A stretch of DNA of 28,891 nt from the NCBI GenBank assembly GCA_003543035.1, contig DPJL01000301.1, forward strand, positions 532 to 29,422, given 5' to 3'. This DNA comes from Micromonosporaceae bacterium (GTDB taxonomy: Bacteria; Actinomycetota; Actinomycetes; Mycobacteriales; Micromonosporaceae). Every line of letters begins with the position of its first letter. Position 1 is the first letter of the stretch. This document shows positions 22,879 through 28,891 of this stretch, piece by piece. The position numbers and the translations under genes were made by a program. Under the pieces are notes generated by a model that had not been told where the DNA came from, did not search any database, and was given only the letters and a program-made list of their open reading frames with translations.

Positions 22879-22890
22879 GAACTTAAGTTC
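22879..22890. repeat. 12-bp perfect palindrome in the convergent gap
   Basis: GAACTTAAGTTC lies in the 59-base gap between the convergent MarR-GNAT and alpha/beta hydrolase genes. The gap holds no gene. The arm is short and no T-run follows, so a terminator role is uncertain. Confidence 0.5.
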
Positions 22891-22933
22891 CTGATGGACG
22901 GCGTGTCGGTACTCCCAGCGTCATGGTCAACGC

Positions 22934-23761
22934 TTAGAAGGTCGCCGGCCAGTCGGTGATCTTAGTGGCGAGCGGGGGGCCGGCCTTGACCCACTTGAAG
23001 TGGTCGAGCGCGACATCCACGTCGGCGCGGGAGAGGTGCCGGCGCTGGACCAAGGCGCAGGAGAGCTTCGCGACGAGGTGATCGGTAGCCGGCGGGGGCG
23101 TGTACTGATCGTCGTCCACGCTGATCGCCAGCACCGGCACGGTGATTTCGCCGAGCTTCTCCTCGACCCCGAGGTGAGGCGGGAAGACGCCGTGCCGCCC
23201 GGTGTGTCCCCAGTCGCGGATGACGCCGTGTGCCTGCCTACCGCCGAAAGACCAGCCCGGCCAGTACCTGAACATCCAGGTCAGGGCGGCAATGCTTTGG
23301 GTGTAGGCGAATACGCCGACCTTTTGCTTGCCGTAGACGCGCCAGAAGGGAAGTCCCACCGCGATCAGGATGAGGCCGTCGACGCCTTTTGGTGAACGAG
23401 CGAGGTGCATGACGCAGGCCTGCCCGCCCAACGAGTGTCCTAACAGGACAGTACGGCGGCCCTCCCGTTGTGCCGCAAGTGCTTCGAGCACAGCTCCGAC
23501 GTCCTCGGCCAGCTCGTGGTATCCATACCGGCTCGCACGGCTGGCCTTCGGCCGACTCGCCCCGGTCCCACGCAGGTCGGCGACCGCGACCGCGATGCCC
23601 GCCTCGACCAGCGTGGTGGCGAGCCGGTCGTAGTAGCTCGCGGGCACGCCCATCGCCGGGAAGACCACGGCCACGGTCTTGGCATCGGGGCTTTCGTGGA
23701 ACCGCACGGCCAGCTGATCGGTGCCGCGGTCGACTTCGAGGTCGATGGTGAGGGGCTGCAT
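22934..23761 (-). CDS. Alpha/beta hydrolase
   Basis: A 275-residue serine hydrolase of the alpha/beta fold. The nucleophile is the Ser in GHSLGGQA; VFPAMGVPASYYDRLATTL provides an oxyanion-loop region, DLRGTGAS a typical second strand, and a conserved acid/histidine pair is plausible in ISVDDDQYTPP and LDHFKW. The substrate is not evident; the family includes esterases, lipases and peptidases. No signal peptide is visible, so it acts in the cytoplasm. The ATG lies nine bases after the nucleotidyltransferase gene on the same strand. No ribosome binding site is visible; TAACAT, six bases upstream and including the previous stop, fits a leaderless start. Confidence 0.88.
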   Translation of the reverse strand: MQPLTIDLEVDRGTDQLAVRFHESPDAKTVAVVFPAMGVPASYYDRLATTLVEAGIAVAVADLRGTGASRPKASRASRYGYHELAEDVGAVLEALAAQREGRRTVLLGHSLGGQACVMHLARSPKGVDGLILIAVGLPFWRVYGKQKVGVFAYTQSIAALTWMFRYWPGWSFGGRQAHGVIRDWGHTGRHGVFPPHLGVEEKLGEITVPVLAISVDDDQYTPPPATDHLVAKLSCALVQRRHLSRADVDVALDHFKWVKAGPPLATKITDWPATF

Positions 23762-23767
23762 GAGCCG

Positions 23768-23773
23768 ATGTTA
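23768..23773 (-). promoter_or_regulatory. -10-like hexamer of the alpha/beta hydrolase gene
   Basis: TAACAT on the minus strand, whose first three bases are the stop codon of the upstream gene, ends six bases before the ATG at 23761. It could give a leaderless transcript separate from the upstream genes. Confidence 0.3.
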
Positions 23774-24607
23774 CGCGGGAGTAACCTCGACCGTCATGCC
23801 GCGTCCCACCCTGATCGTTTCGGTGAGCACTTCATCGGCGTCGACATGGGCATCCGGCCACAAAACGCTGCGCCGCACCACTCCGTGGACCGCCGAGCGG
23901 GCGCCGATCACGCTGGCATAGGCGGCCCCGGTGATGATCGTGTCATCGCCGATCAGATTCTCGCCGTGTGCCGCGTGCATGTTGGCCGCCAGATAGTCCG
24001 CCGGGCTGCCGCAGTCGATGTAGGTGCCGTTGAGCAGGATCGACTCCAACCGTCCGGCCCTTTCGGCCGGCCGCCACGTGGTGAGCACGAGGTGGGCGTA
24101 TTGCGCGGAGATCGCGGCAGCATCGGCTGCCGGAAGCAGTGAAGCCCCCGCGAAGGCGAGCCCGCCGAAGGGCGGGTGGCCGTCATCCGCTTCGCGACCC
24201 GACATGCGCACAGTCCGGCCGTCCCAGTCGTCGAGCAGGTCCAGCAGATCACCGGGCGGCGCGGAGACGTAAGCATCGGCATTGACGACAAGCACGGCCC
24301 GGCCGTCGATCCAGTGCCGCAGCAACCCGACGGCCCCGGCCGAAGCCAATGGCCGATCGATCTCCACCGAGATATGAGCCCGATCGCCGACGTGTTCGAC
24401 GATCTTGTCGGCCATGTGGTGGGCGTTAACCGCAACCCGGCGCGGGCCGCTCAACCCGGCCGCCGCAAGCCTGTTCAGGGTGCGATCCAACAGAGGCACA
24501 TTTCCGACTGGTACCAGGGCCTTGGGCAACAATGTCGTGAGTGGACGAAGGCGGGTGCCGAGCCCCGCCGCCAGAACCACCACGCAGACATCATCGGGAG
24601 CGGTCAT
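23771..24607 (-). CDS. Sugar-phosphate nucleotidyltransferase family protein
   Basis: A 278-residue enzyme of the NTP_transferase family (PF00483), which joins a sugar phosphate to an NTP and releases pyrophosphate. The signature is LAAGLGTRLRPLTTLLPKALVPVGNVPLLDRTL near the N-terminus, with the catalytic Arg and Lys. LVVNADAYVSA carries the metal-binding Asp, and GTYIDCGSPADYLAANM the product-site Asp. The C-terminal 60 residues look like a short left-handed beta-helix (SVIGARSAVHGVVRRSVLWPDAHVDADEVL). The nucleotide and sugar are not determinable. The ATG at 24607 has GGAGG four bases upstream and overlaps the Nudix stop (ATGA); the longer frame to 24868 is rejected. Confidence 0.9.
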   Translation of the reverse strand: MTAPDDVCVVVLAAGLGTRLRPLTTLLPKALVPVGNVPLLDRTLNRLAAAGLSGPRRVAVNAHHMADKIVEHVGDRAHISVEIDRPLASAGAVGLLRHWIDGRAVLVVNADAYVSAPPGDLLDLLDDWDGRTVRMSGREADDGHPPFGGLAFAGASLLPAADAAAISAQYAHLVLTTWRPAERAGRLESILLNGTYIDCGSPADYLAANMHAAHGENLIGDDTIITGAAYASVIGARSAVHGVVRRSVLWPDAHVDADEVLTETIRVGRGMTVEVTPA

Positions 24608-25125
24608 GCCGCCTCCGGTCCGATCCCATACTTTCCAAGCAGCCGAGCCGTCGCGATGGTCAACTTCGGCAGATCGTCCACCGGATGCCAGGCCGCCTCC
24701 CACACCTCGGCACCGTCCACACTCAACTCCGTTGTGGAAGCCGGCACGTGCGCGATGAACACCATGTCCACCCAATGGCCCTTGTTGTGCACCACGGCAT
24801 TGGGCACCGCCGGCTCCAGCTGATCCTCGGCGAACAGGATGCCGGTCTCCTCGGCCGCTTCCCGGCACGCCGCGGCGATCGGCGTCTCATGCCGGGCCAG
24901 CAATCCGGCAGGCAACGTCCAACCGCGGCCGGGTGGCTGTCTCAGCACCAGAATCCGTTGCGTGCCAACTGATTCGGAGTCGAAGATGAGAACCACCGAA
25001 CCCAGCACATAGCGCGGGGTAATCAGCTTCACGATGCGGGAGCGCCAATTGGGCGGGATGCGGTAGAAGACGCCATACCCGAACGCCAACAACCGCCGAC
25101 GCCACTGGGAGCGTGGTCTGATCAC
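24604..25125 (-). CDS. Nudix hydrolase
   Basis: A 173-residue pyrophosphohydrolase. The Nudix box is complete: G at GLLARHE, then REAAEETGI, matching GX5EX7REUXEEXGU. Substrates of the family are nucleoside diphosphates linked to another group; the exact one is unknown. An N-terminal basic stretch of 35 residues (RSQWRRRLLAFGYGVFYRI, WRSRIVKLI) precedes the fold and may contact membrane or nucleic acid. The GTG at 25125 has no ribosome binding site; TAGCCT lies six bases upstream and its TAG is the stop codon of the RSH gene. It overlaps the nucleotidyltransferase gene by ATGA. Alarmones or sugar nucleotides are possible substrates, from context only. Confidence 0.9.
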   Translation of the reverse strand: MIRPRSQWRRRLLAFGYGVFYRIPPNWRSRIVKLITPRYVLGSVVLIFDSESVGTQRILVLRQPPGRGWTLPAGLLARHETPIAAACREAAEETGILFAEDQLEPAVPNAVVHNKGHWVDMVFIAHVPASTTELSVDGAEVWEAAWHPVDDLPKLTIATARLLGKYGIGPEAA

Positions 25126-25131
25126 CCAGCC

Positions 25132-25137
25132 AGGCTA
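25132..25137 (-). promoter_or_regulatory. -10-like hexamer of the Nudix gene
   Basis: TAGCCT on the minus strand, beginning with the RSH stop codon, ends six bases before the GTG at 25125. No Shine-Dalgarno sequence is present. A leaderless internal transcript for the Nudix and following genes is possible. Confidence 0.35.
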
Positions 25138-27003
25138 GTTGATGGGGGTGTTTGCCACGTCGTCGGTGGGGCTGCGGCGCGGCGACACAATCAACGCCCG
25201 GTCATCGACGCTGGCGATCAGCTGGTCAACGATGACATCGGCCCGCACCCGGTGCTCCGCAATGGCTATCAGCAACGAGTCGAGATCGGGATAGCCAAGT
25301 GTTTGGGCGAGATCGGCAAGCCGCTGCTCGTCGGAGAGGGCGCGATCGCGGCGGCGCAACGCGAGACCGATCGCGGCGCGGCCGATCTGCAGCCGGTCGC
25401 TGACCGTCCCTGCGGGTGCAGAGGGCTCGCTGAACCGGCGGCTCAACCGCAGCTGAGCGTTGGGGGACTTAACGAAATCGAGCCACTCGGCCCGGGGACC
25501 GGGATGATTGCGATCGCGGCTGATCAGCAGATCCACCACGTCGCCGTCGGTCAGCTCGGCGTTGAGCGGGGTCAGCACGCCATTCACCGTCGCCGCCACG
25601 CATCTGTCACCTGTGCGAGCGCTCAGCTCGTAAGCCACGTCGACCGGAGTCGCCCCCTCGGGCAGCAGCAACTGCCGGCCCCGGGCGAAGACTTGAATCT
25701 GCTGCTCGGCGAGGTCACACCGAAGCGTCGCGACGAACTGCACCGCATCGGGTGCTGCCGCCTCGAGCTCGAGAGCACGGCGCAACCAGGCCGCCATGTC
25801 GGTCTTGACCACCGCGACCTGATGACGTTTGCCGAATCGGGTTGGCTTGATCGGGTACCGGTAGGGGGCGATGACGCCATACTCCACCGCACGGTGCATC
25901 TGCTCAGTCCGGATCAGGATCTCGATCATCTGATCCTCCGGCCCGAGGACCGTGGTGTGCAGCGATCGGTAGAGGTTGTTCTTCGGCGCGGCGATGTAAT
26001 CCTTGAACCGGCCCGGGATCGGCAACCACTTCTGGTGCATGACCCCCAATGCGGCATAACAGTCGGCCTCATCGCCCTCGAGGATCACCACCACACGGGG
26101 CATGTTGATCGGGGAGGGGCTGCCCGCCGCCTTGGTGTCCTTCCAGATCGTGTAATAGTGCCGGGGCCGGGGAATCAGGTGGCCGTCGACCTTGTCGCGG
26201 CGCAGCGCCTCGGTGCCCTCGGCGACGATGCGCTCCACGTAGGCATTCCACTGTGGACGCTCGCGGATGACCATCTCGTCGATGCGCTGATATTCCTCGG
26301 GCTGGACATAGCGAAGGACCACATCTTCCAGCGGTCCCTTGAGTGCCTGAATGCCTAGCCGATCACAGAGCGGGACCAGAACCTCCTTGGTGGCACTGGC
26401 GATCCGGGCTCGCGAGGCAGGGGAGCGAGCGTCGAGCGTCTCCATGTTGTGCATCCGGTCGGCGAGCTTGATCACCAGTACCCGGATGTCCTTGCCGGCC
26501 GCCACGATCATTTTGCGGGTGGTCTCGGCCTCGGCCTGCGCGAAGTGCGCCTTGTCGAACTTGGTCACGCCGTTGACCAAAAGTGCGACCTCGGCACCGA
26601 AATCGGCCCGGAGCTGGGCAAGCGTGTAGGGGGTGTCTTCCACCGTGTCGTGCAGCAAAGCCGCGGCCAGCGTGACGGTGTCCATGCCAAGGGAGGCAAG
26701 AATGTGGGCGACCTCGAGCGGGTGCGTGATGTAGGGCTCGCCGCTCTTGCGCTTCTGATCGCGGTGCGCGCGCTCGGCCACCGAATAGGACCGGCGCAGC
26801 AGATTGACATCGGCATCTGGATGAACACCGCGGTGGGTGCGGATGAGGCGCTGCACTGGATCGATGGGGGGCGATGTCTTGTCGCGGGGCGCAGACCAGC
26901 TCAACATGGCACGCAGCCGGGTGGCCAGCAGGCTTTCACCTATGCGGCCCTGGCCCGGCTCGAAGAACGGGGCCCCCGTGCTCGCGCCGGCACCGATATC
27001 CAC
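25135..27003 (-). CDS. RelA/SpoT homologue with intact hydrolase and degenerate synthetase domain
   Basis: A 622-residue RSH protein. HD hydrolase domain at about 72-190 has its metal and substrate residues: Arg86 in RKSGEPY, His94 in ITHP, HDTVED at 118-123 and KLADRMHNMETL with Asp182 and Asn186. The synthetase-like domain (about 275-385) keeps GRFKDYIAAP, YRSLHTTV and EILIRT, but the catalytic Asp segment (usually near DLxAxR) reads INMPRVVVIL, and RPKH is RPRH. A TGS domain follows at about 432-496. There is no ACT domain. It should therefore degrade (p)ppGpp without making it, if hydrolysis works. Streptomycetes have a second RSH called RshA; equivalence is not proven. GGGAGG lies eight bases before the GTG. 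Confidence 0.9.
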   Translation of the reverse strand: MDIGAGASTGAPFFEPGQGRIGESLLATRLRAMLSWSAPRDKTSPPIDPVQRLIRTHRGVHPDADVNLLRRSYSVAERAHRDQKRKSGEPYITHPLEVAHILASLGMDTVTLAAALLHDTVEDTPYTLAQLRADFGAEVALLVNGVTKFDKAHFAQAEAETTRKMIVAAGKDIRVLVIKLADRMHNMETLDARSPASRARIASATKEVLVPLCDRLGIQALKGPLEDVVLRYVQPEEYQRIDEMVIRERPQWNAYVERIVAEGTEALRRDKVDGHLIPRPRHYYTIWKDTKAAGSPSPINMPRVVVILEGDEADCYAALGVMHQKWLPIPGRFKDYIAAPKNNLYRSLHTTVLGPEDQMIEILIRTEQMHRAVEYGVIAPYRYPIKPTRFGKRHQVAVVKTDMAAWLRRALELEAAAPDAVQFVATLRCDLAEQQIQVFARGRQLLLPEGATPVDVAYELSARTGDRCVAATVNGVLTPLNAELTDGDVVDLLISRDRNHPGPRAEWLDFVKSPNAQLRLSRRFSEPSAPAGTVSDRLQIGRAAIGLALRRRDRALSDEQRLADLAQTLGYPDLDSLLIAIAEHRVRADVIVDQLIASVDDRALIVSPRRSPTDDVANTPIN

Positions 27004-27040
27004 TCAGGACACCTCCCTTGCCCGCGGGTGCTTCATAGCC

Positions 27041-27070
27041 TAGTAACGAACATGGTGACCGAATGGTCAA
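27041..27070 (-). promoter_or_regulatory. Candidate promoter of the RSH gene
   Basis: On the minus strand TTGACC (27070-27065) is followed after 18 bases by TTACTA (27046-27041) or, one base later, TACTAG. The leader would be about 30 nt and contain the GGGAGG site. The -35 lies in the loop of the inverted repeat at 27056-27091. Confidence 0.4.
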
Positions 27071-27091
27071 TACCCGTTGTTCATTCGGTCA
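27056..27091. repeat. 10-bp inverted repeat at the exonuclease-RSH junction
   Basis: TGACCGAATG (27056-27065) and CATTCGGTCA (27082-27091) are perfect reverse complements around 16 bases. One arm covers the last codons and stop of the exonuclease gene. It could be a hairpin without a T-run or an operator overlapping the RSH promoter. Confidence 0.6.
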
Positions 27092-28823
27092 ACACTCTGC
27101 CCCGCCGATTGGGTTGGTCGACCTGTGCCAGCAGGCCCCGCAGCCGCATCGCTCCCCGGGCGGGTGACGCCCATCCGGCTGACGCCTCGACCAGCCGCGT
27201 CTGAGGTTTTTCCAGCCAATCGAGGATTCGCTCGGTCTCCTCGGCGGTCGCGCAAGGGGTGGGATTGTTGGGCGTCGCGGGCAGGAGCACGGTCTCGGCG
27301 GTGGGCCAGATTACGTCCAGGGTCCGTCGTGGATGGACCCCGGGTGGTGCGGTGGCCGCAGCCGCGAGCCGGCCGTGCCGGATGATCGCGATCTCCCAGC
27401 CGCCGTCTTTGGCCCGGCGGGCCGCCACCAGCTCGGCAATCGAGGTGAGGCCGGCCAGGCGCTGCATCCGGGTGGCCGCCCGGAGGAAGGCGAGCATCCT
27501 GTCCCGCAACCGGCTCGCATCCTCGAAGCGTTGCTGCTCGGCGAGCTTGGCCAGGCGCCGCAGCAACGGTTGGATCACCGGCTCCGGATCGGAATGAAAA
27601 GCCTGCTGCACATGCTGCACGAGCGTCTCCTGATACTCCTCCGTCCCGATGCGCAGCAGGCAGGGTGCCGGGCAGCGACCCAGCTCGGCGAGGGCACACG
27701 CGGAGGAAGCGCGGCGTGCCGAAAGCCGGGTCGTACATTGCCGCAACGCGATCGCCTCGTGCACCGCGTCAATCGCCGCTTGAGCGGTGCGCCTGCCGGG
27801 AAACGGTCCAAGGCAGACACCCGGCTGCGGCCCGAGCTTGCGCACCATGGACAGCCGCGGATAGGCCTCGTCCGTGAGTTTGATCCAGTGAACCCGCTCC
27901 GGATGCTTGGACCTGCGGTTATAAGGCGGGGAATGGGCCGCGATCAGCCTCAGCTCGCGGACCTGTGCCTCCAATGAGTGCGCGCAGACCACTGCCTCGA
28001 CCCGCACCGAGGCGGCGAGCATCTCGCTGATCCGGGCGCGCTTCTCGCCGGCCGTGAAGTAGCTGCGGACCCGGGTGGCGATGTCCCCTGAGGTGCCCAC
28101 ATACAACGGCCGACCGTCGTGCGCACGAAACAGATAGACGCCGGGGGAATGGGGCAGGCCGTCGGCCAGATGCCGCTTCGCCCGCTGGGTCGGGGTGACC
28201 GGCCGCAGATAGGCGATCGTCTCGCCCAGCGTGGTGATGCCGAGGCTGCCCAGCCGGCCGATCAGGGCGTGCAACACGTCCACTGTGGCCAATGCGTCGT
28301 CCAAGGCGCGGTGGGTGGGTGTGTGGGTGCGGAAATACGCCGCGAGCGTGCCCAGCTTGCGATTGGGCACCTCGTCGCGCTGCAACACCCGCCGCGCCAT
28401 CAAAGCCGTGTCCAGGACCCGGGGAGCAGGCCACTGGTACTCGTGTGCGGCGCAGGCGGCTTTGAGAAAGCCCACGTCGTAGGGGGCGTTGTGCGCCACG
28501 AGAACCGCGCCCTGCAAGAACTCCAATAGCGAGGGCAGCACCCGCTCGATCGGCGGGGCGGGAGCCACCATCGTGGTCGTAATTCCAGTCAGGACGGTGA
28601 TGAAAGGGGGAATCGGGGTGCCCGGGTTGATCAGGGTGGCAAGCTTGCCCAGCTGCTCACCGCCGCGCACCTTCACCGCGCCGACCTCGGTTATCCCGCC
28701 GCCATCCGGCGCACCTCCGGTGGTTTCAAGGTCCAGGACGACGAAGGTTGTTTGCCGGAGCTCGAGCGCCAGCGGATCTTCCGCGTCGCCCATCAGGCCC
28801 GGCAGCTGAAGTTGGAGGTGCAC
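27081..28823 (-). CDS. DEDDh exonuclease with GIY-YIG nuclease and UVR-type domains
   Basis: About 580 residues. First domain (25-190): DnaQ-type 3'-5' exonuclease with FVVLDLETTG, the middle motif VAHNAPYDVGFL and HRALDDALATVDVLH, giving the DEDDh residues. Second domain (235-310): GIY-YIG endonuclease as in UvrC N-termini, with PGVYLFRAHDGRPLYVGTSGDIATRVRSYF. Further on, a Cys-rich ACALAELGRCPAPCL and a UVR-like helix pair (EQQRFEDASRLRDRM) recall UvrC. It resembles from memory Rv2191 of M. tuberculosis; function unproven, probably DNA repair. The GTG at 28823 is favoured because TAGGGT ends seven bases before it; a GTG at 28853 would add ten residues. It precedes the RSH gene on the same strand. 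Confidence 0.9.
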   Translation of the reverse strand: MHLQLQLPGLMGDAEDPLALELRQTTFVVLDLETTGGAPDGGGITEVGAVKVRGGEQLGKLATLINPGTPIPPFITVLTGITTTMVAPAPPIERVLPSLLEFLQGAVLVAHNAPYDVGFLKAACAAHEYQWPAPRVLDTALMARRVLQRDEVPNRKLGTLAAYFRTHTPTHRALDDALATVDVLHALIGRLGSLGITTLGETIAYLRPVTPTQRAKRHLADGLPHSPGVYLFRAHDGRPLYVGTSGDIATRVRSYFTAGEKRARISEMLAASVRVEAVVCAHSLEAQVRELRLIAAHSPPYNRRSKHPERVHWIKLTDEAYPRLSMVRKLGPQPGVCLGPFPGRRTAQAAIDAVHEAIALRQCTTRLSARRASSACALAELGRCPAPCLLRIGTEEYQETLVQHVQQAFHSDPEPVIQPLLRRLAKLAEQQRFEDASRLRDRMLAFLRAATRMQRLAGLTSIAELVAARRAKDGGWEIAIIRHGRLAAAATAPPGVHPRRTLDVIWPTAETVLLPATPNNPTPCATAEETERILDWLEKPQTRLVEASAGWASPARGAMRLRGLLAQVDQPNRRGRVLTE

Positions 28824-28830
28824 GAGCCGC

Positions 28831-28836
28831 ACCCTA
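28831..28836 (-). promoter_or_regulatory. -10-like hexamer of the exonuclease gene
   Basis: TAGGGT on the minus strand ends seven bases before the GTG at 28823, fitting a leaderless transcript. The alternative GTG at 28853 has GGGAAAGGT immediately adjacent, too close for a normal ribosome binding site. Confidence 0.4.
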
Positions 28837-28891
28837 ATCGGACGGTCCGACACACCTTTCCCGACTTCCCGCCGATCTTGGAGTTGTGGTG

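Noticed and set aside
23468..24142. Plus-strand 224-residue frame opposite the hydrolase and nucleotidyltransferase genes
   Set aside because: Both minus-strand genes have clear family motifs; the plus frame has none.
26240..26255. TCCACTGTGGA-like short dyads (also near 21016)
   Set aside because: They are short, inside coding DNA and scattered; chance or codon-driven occurrence cannot be excluded.
25252..26358. Plus-strand 368-residue frame opposite the RSH gene
   Set aside because: Shadow of a well-supported gene; no motif and His/Gln/Gly-rich composition typical of antisense frames.
1..28891. CRISPR arrays, tRNA or rRNA genes, transposases, phage genes
   Set aside because: No regular direct repeats with spacers, no cloverleaf-like intergenic segment and no recombinase motifs were found; the gaps are too short and hold only hairpins and promoters.

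Overview
The window is high-GC DNA with tightly packed genes, many GTG starts, four-base stop/start overlaps and several starts that lack a ribosome binding site. Gene content and order point to an actinomycete, most likely of the order Pseudonocardiales. The adenosine kinase, ctaC-ctaF, trpD, ctaE-qcrC-qcrA-qcrB and exonuclease/GIY-YIG genes match from memory the neighbourhood around Rv2191-Rv2204 of Mycobacterium tuberculosis, while MurA and NadA look like the Streptomyces types. The taxon is inferred from recall, not from a search.

Region by region. 1-319 (-): start of an unknown Pro/Gln-rich protein cut by the window edge. 373-2973 (+): a three-gene ABC-2 exporter. 2970-6224 (-): DUF3043 membrane protein, murA (first committed step of peptidoglycan) and nadA (quinolinate synthase). 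6273-8996 (+): glycerate kinase, an ErpA-type Fe-S carrier and adenosine kinase. 8948-10404 (-): TusA-like protein and cysteine desulfurase. 10464-11791 (+): ctaC-ctaF, followed by a 110-bp imperfect palindrome. 11986-13968 (+): a YtrA-type GntR regulator with an ABC ATPase and permease. 13965-16314 (-): a CtaG-like oxidase assembly protein, a receiver-like protein and trpD. 16399-20465 (+): ctaE-qcrCAB. 20528-21358 (-): small membrane protein and Asp23 protein. 21387-22874 (+): HEAT-like protein and a MarR-GNAT fusion. 22934-27003 (-): an RSH protein, a Nudix hydrolase, a nucleotidyltransferase and an alpha/beta hydrolase. 27081-28823 (-): DEDDh exonuclease/GIY-YIG protein.

How it works together. 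The core is the actinobacterial bc1-aa3 respiratory supercomplex: the diheme QcrC, Rieske QcrA and cytochrome b QcrB with oxidase subunits II, III and IV. Subunit I (ctaD) is not in the window. The CtaG-like factor is transcribed divergently from ctaE. NadA, the Fe-S carrier and cysteine desulfurase/TusA share a sulfur and Fe-S theme with the Rieske protein, but this is inference. The left half also holds wall and cofactor synthesis.

Most unusual items: a nested palindrome inside the glycerate kinase gene; the 110-bp palindrome after ctaF; an RSH protein with an intact hydrolase domain and a synthetase domain that has lost key residues, leading a gene string with Nudix and nucleotidyltransferase genes; a perfect operator-like palindrome before the MarR-GNAT gene; and nine genes whose starts lie 6-7 nt behind a -10-like hexamer. 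No transposase, CRISPR array, tRNA or rRNA was seen, and no gene-free stretch exceeds about 200 bases.
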